From: Streptomyces sp. NBC_00557
GTDB lineage: Bacteria > Actinomycetota > Actinomycetes > Streptomycetales > Streptomycetaceae
Length of the DNA stretch: 64,000 nucleotides
Reading direction: 5' to 3'
NCBI RefSeq assembly: GCF_036345995.1
Contig: NZ_CP107796.1
Coordinates: 8,370,001-8,434,000 of the forward strand
The notes beneath the pieces were generated by a model. The model saw only the letters and a list, made by a program, of their open reading frames with translations. It searched no databases and had not been told where the DNA came from. Below, piece after piece: positions 10,773 to 18,811 of this stretch (position 1 is the stretch's first letter; the number at the start of each line of letters is the position of its first letter). Both the position numbers and the translations under genes were made by a program.

Positions 10773-10902
10773 CGCGTCTTGGTCTCGTAAGTCGTCACAG
10801 CGGCCAGTATGTCGCCCACGAACCCGCTCCCGGAGCCTGTTTCCCGGGACCGACGCGCACTCACGCACGATGGATTGTGATTGACCGGCCCTGTCAGCCT
10901 TG

Positions 10903-11109
10903 GCGGCGTACCCGGTCCACGATCGCCGAGCAGAGCCGCGGGTCGGTGAAGGTCTGCTTCCACTCCGAGAACGGAGCGTTCGACGCGATGGCGATCGCCC
11001 GTCGTTCCTCGCGCTCGGTGAAGACCTGGAACAGCAGCTTCGCGCCGGTCTTGTCCAGGTCGAGATATCCGAACTCGTCCAGACAGAGCAGGTCAACGTG
11101 CCAGGAGGT
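10903..11109 (-). pseudogene. IstB (IS21 helper ATPase) fragment
   Basis: The frame reads VDLLCLDEFGYLDLDKTGAK, then LLFQVFTEREERRAIAIASN and TFTDPRLCSAIVDRV. This is the Walker B to sensor region of IstB. The Walker A half is absent and replaced by unrelated sequence, and the C-terminus stops early (VRRQG). No istA is nearby. A dead IS21-family remnant. Confidence 0.85.
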
Positions 11110-11184
11110 CTCCTGGTGGCGCAGGACGCCGTCGCTGTCGGTGTAGGGGGAGTGGGCGAGCAGGATGCGCTCCTCGTGCACGAG

Positions 11185-11449
11185 GTGACGGAAGTGTCCG
11201 ACAGGGAACCGCCGCGCCGACGTGTGCCCGGGCCCGCCAGGCCGCCGAGGCCGAGGAGCGCCGCCGCGCGGCGGCAGCCCGTGCCCGGCGCCCGTCCGGC
11301 CCGGCGCCCGAGCGGGGCCCGGCCGATGACCGCGCCCCCGCTCCGGCTCGGCAGCCCCCGGCCCCGGCTGCGGATGGTCAGCCTCACGCTCACCCTGGTC
11401 CTGATCGCCTTCACCGTACGGCTGCTGCAGGTGCAGGGCGTCGACGCGA
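11185..11449 (+). pseudogene. ftsI: 5' fragment of ftsI (penicillin-binding protein)
   Basis: Reading from GTG 11185 or 11194: SDREPPRRRVPGPARPPRPR, then LRLGSPRPRLRMVSLTLTLV and LLQVQGVDA. A proline/arginine-rich cytosolic tail runs into the single transmembrane anchor, as at the N-terminus of Streptomyces FtsI. The match stops after the anchor and no transpeptidase domain follows. A functional ftsI should exist in the dcw cluster elsewhere, so this is a displaced copy of its first about 85 codons. Confidence 0.7.
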
Positions 11450-11494
11450 CGGGGGCATGGCACGGACCACATCACGGTCCGCGATAATCGACGG

Positions 11495-11778
11495 TTACCG
11501 CGTTGCTGCGGCCAGGGCCGCGCGGACGGCGTCCTCGCCGACCGGCTGGCCCTTCTCGTTCGAGTACGGCCCGTACGGTGTTCCCCACACCGGCGTGCCC
11601 GTCGCCTGCCGCCAGCTGTCGGCCAGCGTTCCCGCGTCTACGACGCTGTAGCCGATGGAGTCGATGAATTCGGTCACCGCTGCCTTCGCCGGTGCGGAGT
11701 CTCCGGCGATCGGCAGGTAGGAGCGGTCGGCCGCCCCTGCCGGGCGGGCGAGTGACAGCAGGTGCTTGAAGCACCCAC
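11495..11778 (-). pseudogene. C-terminal fragment of an F420-dependent NADP reductase
   Basis: The frame reads FKHLLSLARPAGAADRSYLP, then AAVTEFIDSIGYSVVDAGTL and WGTPYGPYSNEKGQP, stopping at a TAA (11495-11497). This matches the last third of NADP:F420 oxidoreductase-like proteins. The NADP-binding Rossmann half is missing. Upstream the sequence switches at once to an unrelated rightward gene fragment. Confidence 0.75.
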
Positions 11779-12461
11779 CAGTGGCCCACGGGCGTCCTCC
11801 TCGCCCCGGAGCGCCGACACGCCCTGCTCGCCTGGGCGCGGCGCCGCAACACGTATGTCATCGAGCACGCCTATGACGCCGAGTTTCGCTACGACCGGGA
11901 ACCGGTCGGTGCTCTCCATGGCCTCGCGGCCGACCGGGTGGTCTCGATCGGCACCGTCAGCAAGTCCCTGGCTCCCGCCCTGCGCATCGGCTGGCTGCTG
12001 AGCCCCCGGCGCTCGTGGCGTCGCTCACCGAGGCGAAGCGGATCGCGGACCGGGGCACGGCCATCCTCGACCAGCTGGCCCTGGCCCGGCTGATCGAATC
12101 AGGCCGCTACGACCGCCACCTGCGCCGTATGCGCGCTCTGTACGCGGCCCGCTGCCGGACGCTGCGCGCTGACCTTGCCGAGCATGCCCCGCAGGTACGC
12201 TTCACCGGCCTCGCAGCCGGGTTCCGCGCCGTGGTACACCTCCCGGACGAGACGGACGAATCGTCGGTGATCGCCGAGGCGCGCGCCCGTCGCGTCGGCT
12301 TGTACGGGATGAGCGCGTGCCGTGCCTCAGGGAGTCCTGAACCGCCCCAACTCGTGCTGGGCCTCGGCGACGTGCCCGAGCGGGTGATCTCGGAGGGAAT
12401 CGCGGTGGTAGGTGACCTGCTCGGTAACGGCCAAAGACCGGCGAATGAGGCGAGCATCTGA
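11776..12461 (+). pseudogene. MocR-type aminotransferase fragment, frameshifted
   Basis: The first frame reads QWPTGVLLAPERRHALLAWA and ends with VVSIGTVSKSLAPALRIGWL, the PLP-lysine region of fold-type I aminotransferases in MocR regulators. A one-base loss near 12010 shifts the frame, and the C-terminal part continues (LVASLTEAKRIADRGTAILD to the stop at 12461). The GntR DNA-binding half and the start of the aminotransferase domain are gone. Confidence 0.8.
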
Positions 12462-12806
12462 CCGCCTTTCAACCCACCACGAAGAAGTGCGGTCGGCCCA
12501 GCCCGAGTCGGCCGGGGCGAGGTTGCAGGACTGGCCGGTGGTGTCGGTCTCGGTCAGCACGCCGGCCGTCCGGGCCGTCCTCACCGACGGCCTGGGTGAT
12601 GCGGTCGGCGGACGCCGCCGTGCTTCCAGATGGTTGTGCGGTCGGCCAATCACCCACGACGGTAGTTCTTTTCAGGCCAAACCCATACGCATGCGGCGGG
12701 ACTTGAATGTTCCCAGCCCGGCGCATCGAGCAGGCCGGTGCGGCGCCGTCGGGCACCGCACCGGCCGTCGTCATGACGGAGCACCGCGGGCAGACCGGGT
12801 GCCGGA
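12462..12806. other. intergenic stretch downstream of the biosynthetic operon
   Basis: About 345 bp between the MocR relic and the last gene of the leftward operon. Apart from the hairpin at 12733-12766 I see nothing supportable. A leftward frame here contains a Trp/Cys-rich run but has no start or known match. Confidence 0.5.
12733..12766 (-). terminator. hairpin terminator after the biosynthetic operon
   Basis: Perfect 11-bp arms (GGCCGGTGCGG at 12733-12743 and its complement at 12756-12766) enclose a 12-base loop, about 40 bp beyond the stop at 12807. There is no long T run, as is usual for Streptomyces terminators. Confidence 0.7.
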
Positions 12807-13325
12807 TCAGACCAGCTCGATGGCGCCGTTGGCCTGCGCTTCGGGCAGCGCCCTGTAGCAGTACGCGGCCCGGGCGGCCGAGACGAGCGGTGCGCCGAGC
12901 GAGCGGGACAGCAGGGCGCAGTGGCAGGCCGCCAGAACCTCGGCGCCGGTGATCCGGTGGTCGGCGCAGCGGGCGAAGAGCTGGCCGGCCGAGACCAGTT
13001 CGGCGTGGTTCAGATCGGCGATCTCCACGCTGTCGAGTCCATGGAACCTGCCGGCTGGGGAACTGGTGCCGGGCCGGTGCTCCTGGTCGCAGTTCTCGTC
13101 CCAGCAGGTGTGCATGCCGCAGGCGACGGTGAAGGCCACCGCCGGGGTGACGAGCCGCAGCGCCCCCTGTCGTACCGACTCGCGCAGGCGTGCTGCCCTG
13201 GGCGTGTGGGCCGTTGAGATGCGGTACAGCGCGAAGGGGTCGGCCACGGCGGTGCCGCCGCTGTGGAGCAGGGGGTCGTGGACGGCCGCGGTGGCGTCCT
13301 GCGGACGGGGTGTTCCGGTTTTCAA
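12807..13325 (-). CDS. unknown protein, last gene of the biosynthetic operon
   Basis: 172 residues; I do not recognise a family with confidence. The middle holds a His/Cys-rich stretch (CGMHTCWDENCDQEH). The C-terminal half (LNHAELVSAGQLFARC to LLSRSLGAPLVSAARAAYCY) has the rhythm of a PIN-like domain, but the acidic catalytic residues are not obvious. The start is probably TTG 13325, with GGAAGG upstream; an internal GTG is possible. It follows the B12 radical SAM gene after 64 bp on the same strand. Confidence 0.6.
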   Translation of the reverse strand: MKTGTPRPQDATAAVHDPLLHSGGTAVADPFALYRISTAHTPRAARLRESVRQGALRLVTPAVAFTVACGMHTCWDENCDQEHRPGTSSPAGRFHGLDSVEIADLNHAELVSAGQLFARCADHRITGAEVLAACHCALLSRSLGAPLVSAARAAYCYRALPEAQANGAIELV

Positions 13326-13389
13326 GGGGCCTTCCCGTGGGCTTGGGCGTGTTGGGCAAGAGAGGGACGCGCGGCGGGGGTGTGCCGCG

Positions 13390-15315
13390 TCAGCCCGGGT
13401 TCGCGATGAGCTGCGGGCTGTCCTGCGGCGCGCCGACGCTGCGTCCGACGAAGTGGGCCGTCTCCTCGTGGTTGGTGGAGCGGACGAGGTCGGCGAAGCC
13501 GTGCTTGAACAGCAGGCGCCGGCGGTGCTCGCCGGGCAGCTGGGCGTCGAGGGTCTGCCGCGCGCGGGCGGAGCGGCACAGTGCGGGCACGTCGAGCCGG
13601 TAGGTGCGGTCGACAGCCCAGTGGGTCTCGCGGTCCACTGTGATCAGGCGGGCGTCGGGCAGGCCGCGGCGCTCGGGGTCGGGCAACGGGCGGGTGTCGA
13701 GGTCGTAGCGGATCACCTCGTGCAGGACCCAGCGCCACTGCAGGGGCGCGGTGGGCTCGACGACGGTGTGCCACCACTGCTCGACGAGGGCGGCGAATTC
13801 GCTCGTGGAGAAGCAGTACTCCAGGGCGGGGGCCAGGGAGTCGGGGTCGGCGGTGGAGTTGCCGGCCGCCGTACGCAGCAGGTCGGCACCGGGGTGGTCG
13901 TACTGCCCCTCGATGAAGTCGGCGAGGGAGCGGATGACGGTCGACTGGCTCCAGCCGAGCACGGAGTCGAACACGGGCCACACGTTTCGCAGCACGAGAT
14001 TCTCCGCGAGCAGCCGGGCCCAGAACAGGAACCGCTGCATCTGGAGGTTCTGCTCCAGGGAGATGCCGCGGGCGGCCAGGACGTACTCGAAGTCGTCGTG
14101 CCGGCCCCGCACAGTGACGAATCCGTGCACCTCGCGGCGCTCGGAGAAGTCGGTGTTGGGCAGGAGCAGCAGCGGATAGGCGGCGATGCGGGAGACGTGT
14201 TTGGCGAGTGCGTCGTAGCCGCGCAGGAAGGATTCGGGGGTGTCGCCGGGGACACCCCAGATGAGTTCGGCGTAGCAGTCGAGGCCTTCGTCGGCGAGCC
14301 ATTCCGCGAGTTCCTGCCACTGGTTGATCTTCATGTTGCGCCGGTTCATCTGCTCCAGCACGTCGCCGTCGAGGCTCTGCAGCGCGAGGGTGAAGGAGCT
14401 GCGCAGGCCCTCCTGTCGCATCCGGCGGACGATGTCGCGGAAGACCTTGGACTTGTTCTTCGCCCAGGAGGTCTCCAGGGCTCTGGGGTAGCCGTACCGG
14501 GCGCGGACGTCGATGAAGTCCTCGACGAAGTCTGCGTCCTGCCGGAGCAGGCCGAAGTTGGCGTCACACAGGACGACGGTGTCGGCCTTGGCCCTGGCGA
14601 GCGCTTCCAGTTCGGCGCGCAGCCGTGCGCGGGAGAAGGAGCGGACCTTCTGGCCCACTGCGCCGCCCCAGTAGCAGAACGAGCAGTGGTAGGGGCAGCC
14701 GCGGTTGGTCTCCATCAGGGCGACGTCGTAGCGGAACGCGCCGTCGTCGTCGAGCAGCGGGATGGCGCCGGTCAGGATCGGTGACGGTATCCGGTCCAGG
14801 TCGTCGAGGCGGGGCTGCTCCTCGGTGGTGACGACGGTGCCGTCCTCGCCGCGGAAGGAGATGCCGCGCACCGCTGCGAACGGAGTGCCGTCCAGGACGG
14901 CCGTGAGCAGAGCGGAGAAGGTGATCTCGCCCTCGCCGTTGACGACGACGTCGACGGCGGTGTCGCGGGGCAGCACCCGCTCGGCCTGATGGGCCACGTG
15001 GTTGCCGCCGAAGACGACGACGGCTTCGGGGTTGACCTGCTTGACGGTTTCGGCGACGGCCGCGAACTGGCGGGCGTTCCAGCCGAGGACGGAGAAGCCG
15101 ATCACGTCGGGGACCCCGTCCTGGAGGACTTCGATGGCCATCTCCAGAGGGGTCAGGTTGCCGCGGAAGTTGAGGATGCGGACCTCGCAGCGCTCGGCGA
15201 GGTCGGGGTCGGCCCGCACGACGGCGGCGAGGTAGCCGGCAGCGAGCGGCATCGACTCCTTGGCCATGTGCCAGACGCCCTGCTGGACGAGGGTGACCTT
15301 GAGTGCCTTATCCAT
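13390..15315 (-). CDS. B12-binding radical SAM enzyme
   Basis: About 641 residues. The N-terminal 150 residues form a cobalamin-binding-type domain (KVTLVQQGVW, DVIGFSVLGW, VVVFGGNHVA). The radical SAM core has the cluster motif CPYHCSFC near residue 209, followed by the SAM-binding barrel. A long C-terminal extension of about 250 residues completes it. B12-radical SAM enzymes often methylate unactivated carbons or phosphorus, or rearrange rings. Its place behind two NRPS genes suggests tailoring of an amino acid or the carrier-bound peptide. The ATG at 15315 is used; GTG 15321 is also possible. Confidence 0.88.
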   Translation of the reverse strand: MDKALKVTLVQQGVWHMAKESMPLAAGYLAAVVRADPDLAERCEVRILNFRGNLTPLEMAIEVLQDGVPDVIGFSVLGWNARQFAAVAETVKQVNPEAVVVFGGNHVAHQAERVLPRDTAVDVVVNGEGEITFSALLTAVLDGTPFAAVRGISFRGEDGTVVTTEEQPRLDDLDRIPSPILTGAIPLLDDDGAFRYDVALMETNRGCPYHCSFCYWGGAVGQKVRSFSRARLRAELEALARAKADTVVLCDANFGLLRQDADFVEDFIDVRARYGYPRALETSWAKNKSKVFRDIVRRMRQEGLRSSFTLALQSLDGDVLEQMNRRNMKINQWQELAEWLADEGLDCYAELIWGVPGDTPESFLRGYDALAKHVSRIAAYPLLLLPNTDFSERREVHGFVTVRGRHDDFEYVLAARGISLEQNLQMQRFLFWARLLAENLVLRNVWPVFDSVLGWSQSTVIRSLADFIEGQYDHPGADLLRTAAGNSTADPDSLAPALEYCFSTSEFAALVEQWWHTVVEPTAPLQWRWVLHEVIRYDLDTRPLPDPERRGLPDARLITVDRETHWAVDRTYRLDVPALCRSARARQTLDAQLPGEHRRRLLFKHGFADLVRSTNHEETAHFVGRSVGAPQDSPQLIANPG

Positions 15316-15391
15316 GAGCACGCAACGTTTCGTAACGTCCCGATCCGGTCGGGAGGGGGGCGGACGTGGGGGGTTGAGGGGTGGCCGCGCG

Positions 15392-18300
15392 CTAGGAGGC
15401 GAGGTCGGGGATGCCGGGGCCGATCATGCGGACCTCCTCCGTGGTGCTGCTGCGCTGCGCGAGCCAGGTGCGGACGGGATCGGCGTTGGCGACCGCGTGG
15501 GTGCCGGACAGGAGGTCCAGGTGACCGCCGCTGGCGGGCTGGACGCCCACCTCTCCGGCGCACAGCGGACGCCACCCGTTGATCCAGGCGGGATCGCCGT
15601 CGCCGGCGGTCAGCAACAGCAGGTCGCAGCGGAGCGTGCCGCGCAGGGGCGCCTCGGCGTACCAGCGCGCGTAGCGGGCGACGGTGTCGGCGACGCGGTC
15701 CTTGCCGGTCTGGTGGACGTGCGCCGCCAGCCGCGGGTCCCCGAGGACTTCCTTGACCATCTGCGCCACGTCCTCGTCGGTGGCCGGGGTGCGATCCGAC
15801 GGGGGCGCCGAGTCGAGCAGGACCACGCCGTCGACGGCTTCGCCGCGGTCCTGCAGGGCCAGGGCGGTGGCGGCGGCCAGGACGCCCCCCGCGGAGTAGC
15901 CGACGAGGAAGCGGGGACCGCGGGCGCAGGTGGCGGTGATCAGGTCGGCGGCGGTGGCGGCCGGGTCGGCCGTGGCGGGGAAGTCGAAGCCGTAGGTGCG
16001 AAAGCCGAGGTGCTGGGCGAAGCCGGCCACCGTCCAGGCGTAGCCCGAGATGGGCGGGAAGCAGTAGACGGCCGCGCCGTTGCCGTCCGCCAGCAGCTTC
16101 AGCGGGCTGTCGGCCGCGGGCCGCTGGTCGATGAGCCGGGCCAGGGCGGCTGCCGTCTGGGCGCGGTAGACGTCGATGATGGACACGTCGCGGCGCAGGA
16201 CCTCGCGGACGCGGATGGCCAGCAGCGCGGCACCGAGGCTGTGGCCGCCCGCGACGAAGAAGTTCTCGTCGAGGGAGACGGTGTCGTCGGCCAGCACCTC
16301 GCGCCACAGCGGCAGCAGCGCGCGCTCGGTGTCGGTGCGCGGTGGGCGGGCGGCTGCCCTGCGGACCTGTTCGGGTGCGGGCAGGGCGTTGCGGTCGATC
16401 TTGCCGTTGGGGGTGCGGGGCCAGCCGTCCATGACGACGACGTCGGCGGGCACGGCCGCGGCGGGCAGGAACCTGCCGAGGGCGGCACGCAGGCTGAGGG
16501 TGTCGGGCTGCTCGCCGGGCTCGGGGATGACATAGCCGCACAGCCGCAGCTCGTCGGTGCCGGGTACGGGGCGGACGACGGCGGCGGCCTCGCGCACGCC
16601 GGGCAGCGCGCGCAGGCGCTGCTCGACCTCGCCGAGTTCGATGCGCTGGCCCAGGAGCTTCACCTGGGTGTCGGCCCGGCCGACGACGACGAGGTCGCCG
16701 TTGGGCAGGCGGCGGGCCAGGTCTCCGGTGCGGTAGAGGCGTTCGCCGGGCAGGGAGGGGGAGGCGGTGGTGAACTTCTCCGCGGTCAGGGCGGGATCGC
16801 CGAGGTAGCCCTTGGCCAGTCCGGCGCCGGCCAGGCACAGTTCGCCGACGACACCGGCCGGTTGTTCGGTCAGCCGGCTGTCGAGGACGTAGGCGCGGAC
16901 GTTGGGGATGGGCCGGCCGATGGGCACCGGTGAGGGGCCGCCGCCGGCCGACGACGGATCGATGAGGGTGGCGCAGGCGATGTCGGTGGCCTCGGTGGGT
17001 CCGTAGATGTTGAGCAGGGCGGCCCGGCAGGCACCCGACTCCAGCCAGGGCCGCAACCGGATCAGGTCGGGGGTCTCGCCGCCGAGTGCGAGGTGGCGCA
17101 GCGAGTGCAGGGCGCGGAAGCCGTCGGCGGCGGCGAGGTCGAGCAGCGGATAGACCGCGGAGGGGACACCGGGGTTGAGGACGGTGATCTCCTCGCGGGC
17201 GATGAGGTCCAGCAGGATCCGGGGGTCGTAGGCGGCGTCGGGGGCGAGGACGACGCGGGCGCCGGAGATCAGGGGCGCCAGGTAGTTCTTCACGGAGGCG
17301 TCGAAGCCGCAGGTGATGACCTGGAGCACGCGCGAGTCGGGGCCCATGGCGCAGGCCTGCCGGTACCACCACAGCAGGTTGACCAGGGAGCGCATGCCGA
17401 CCTCGACGCTCTTGGGGACGCCGGTGGAGCCGGAGGTCTGGATGACGTACGCGGTGGCGTCGGGGTGGTGCCGGTCGCCGGCCGGGGTGGCGGGCCGGCT
17501 GTCGAGGGCACGCCGGTCGTACTGGCGTTTGCTTGAGGTGGGGGCGGCGGTGCGTGGTGCCGTTTGGTCGACGTGCAGCAGGACGTCGTAGGCGTAGGTG
17601 GTCAGTTCCTCGTCGTGGAAGGCCATCGGCGTGACCTCGACGCGGGCGAGTTCGGGGAAGTGCCGGGGCAGGTCCTCGAAGAAGGCGGCCGGGATGAACA
17701 GGGCGTCGGCGGCGGACAGCGGGCGGCCGCCGTGCTCGGGCCGGTGCCGGGCGGCCACGGTGGCGAGGAATTCCTCGCGGCGTGCGGCGTCCCAGACATG
17801 CCCGAGATAGACGGCACCGCGGTCGCCGACCCGGCCGATGGCCTCGCCGAGCACGGTGCGCAGGTAGTTCAGGCCGCCGAAGCTCTGTACGACGCTGTTG
17901 AAGACGACGACGTCGAAGGGGCCGGCGGAGTCGGTGGGCAGTTCGTCGAGGTTGAGGGCGCCCAGCTCATGCAGGGAGACGTTGTCCAAGCCGAGCTCCC
18001 GCCGGGCGCGGTGGGCCCAGCGCAGCACGCCGGCCGAGGGGTCGATGCCGACGTACCGGCCCACGCGGGGGGCGAGTTCCTTGAGCGTGGTGCCGGTGCC
18101 GCAGCCGATCTCCAGCAGGGTGGCGTCCGCGGACAGGTAGGCGGAGATGTTGTCGGCGGTGGCGCGCACATACCGGTCGAGGGTCGCGTCGCTGATGCGG
18201 TCGCCGGTGTAGGGGCTGCGCCAGCCGTTGGCGGAGACGGGGTCGTCGGAGTTGTCGGCGACATAGTTCCACAGCTCCAGGCTCATCCGCGGGCCGGCGG

Positions 18301-18811
18301 GCTCCAGTTCGGCCAGGACGTCCAGGGAGTCGAGGCACAGGCCGCTGATGGTGGCGGGGCTGTTCCAGAACACGTTGTTGAAGGACGCGGTCAGGGAGCG
18401 TTCGGAAATCAGCACGCGGGGCGTGGTGTCCTGGACGAGGGCGTGCAGCCGGGCGTCGGGCAGTTCGGGATTGAGCGGGACGTAGGCGCCGCCGGCCTTG
18501 AGCACGGCGAGCAGGGCGACGACCAGCCGGTAGGAGCGGCGCAGCAGGACGGCGACGTGGACGCCGGGGCCGACGCCGTGATCGGCGAGGAATCCGGCGA
18601 GGCGGTCGACGTCGGCGGCCAGTTCGGCGTAGGTGCGGCGGGTGGCGCCGTCGACGACGGCCACCGCGTCGGGGGTGGCAGTGGCCTGCTCGGTGAACAG
18701 GTCGCCGACCGTGCGGTCGTGGGGGAAGGGGCGGGCGGTGGCGTTCGCGTCGCGGGCGGCGACGGCGGCCTCGTCGTCGCCCTCCCACAGGGCGGCGTCG
18801 GACAGTTTCAC
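15392..18811 (-). CDS. NRPS module: adenylation interrupted by methyltransferase, carrier, thioesterase
   Basis: 1,139 residues. The adenylation domain begins normally (A1/A2 region near 85-140, LAVLKAGGAYVPL). A SAM methyltransferase is then embedded at about 175-415 (LLEIGCGTGTTLKEL). Adenylation resumes with A3 (YVIQTSGSTGVPKS near 455) and A5 (NIYGPTEATD). A carrier domain (FFVAGGHSLG, Ser near 858) and a type I thioesterase (FLVGYSAGGV, Ser near 973; GGHLDLLSG near the end) follow. There is no condensation domain. The GTG start overlaps the upstream NRPS stop (GTGA). Its order marks it as the terminal, product-releasing module. A methyltransferase between A2 and A3 is the rarer insertion type, associated with side-chain O/S-methylation. 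Confidence 0.92.
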   Translation of the reverse strand: MKLSDAALWEGDDEAAVAARDANATARPFPHDRTVGDLFTEQATATPDAVAVVDGATRRTYAELAADVDRLAGFLADHGVGPGVHVAVLLRRSYRLVVALLAVLKAGGAYVPLNPELPDARLHALVQDTTPRVLISERSLTASFNNVFWNSPATISGLCLDSLDVLAELEPAGPRMSLELWNYVADNSDDPVSANGWRSPYTGDRISDATLDRYVRATADNISAYLSADATLLEIGCGTGTTLKELAPRVGRYVGIDPSAGVLRWAHRARRELGLDNVSLHELGALNLDELPTDSAGPFDVVVFNSVVQSFGGLNYLRTVLGEAIGRVGDRGAVYLGHVWDAARREEFLATVAARHRPEHGGRPLSAADALFIPAAFFEDLPRHFPELARVEVTPMAFHDEELTTYAYDVLLHVDQTAPRTAAPTSSKRQYDRRALDSRPATPAGDRHHPDATAYVIQTSGSTGVPKSVEVGMRSLVNLLWWYRQACAMGPDSRVLQVITCGFDASVKNYLAPLISGARVVLAPDAAYDPRILLDLIAREEITVLNPGVPSAVYPLLDLAAADGFRALHSLRHLALGGETPDLIRLRPWLESGACRAALLNIYGPTEATDIACATLIDPSSAGGGPSPVPIGRPIPNVRAYVLDSRLTEQPAGVVGELCLAGAGLAKGYLGDPALTAEKFTTASPSLPGERLYRTGDLARRLPNGDLVVVGRADTQVKLLGQRIELGEVEQRLRALPGVREAAAVVRPVPGTDELRLCGYVIPEPGEQPDTLSLRAALGRFLPAAAVPADVVVMDGWPRTPNGKIDRNALPAPEQVRRAAARPPRTDTERALLPLWREVLADDTVSLDENFFVAGGHSLGAALLAIRVREVLRRDVSIIDVYRAQTAAALARLIDQRPAADSPLKLLADGNGAAVYCFPPISGYAWTVAGFAQHLGFRTYGFDFPATADPAATAADLITATCARGPRFLVGYSAGGVLAAATALALQDRGEAVDGVVLLDSAPPSDRTPATDEDVAQMVKEVLGDPRLAAHVHQTGKDRVADTVARYARWYAEAPLRGTLRCDLLLLTAGDGDPAWINGWRPLCAGEVGVQPASGGHLDLLSGTHAVANADPVRTWLAQRSSTTEEVRMIGPGIPDLAS

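Noticed and set aside
12470..12660. Trp/Cys-containing leftward frame that could suggest a peptide precursor
   Set aside because: No start with a ribosome site, no leader-core pattern and no modifying enzymes of RiPP type adjacent.
12949..14784. Long rightward open frame opposite the B12 radical SAM gene
   Set aside because: It is antisense to a clear enzyme gene and its translation is Gly/Val/Gln-rich, typical of an antisense shadow in high-GC DNA.
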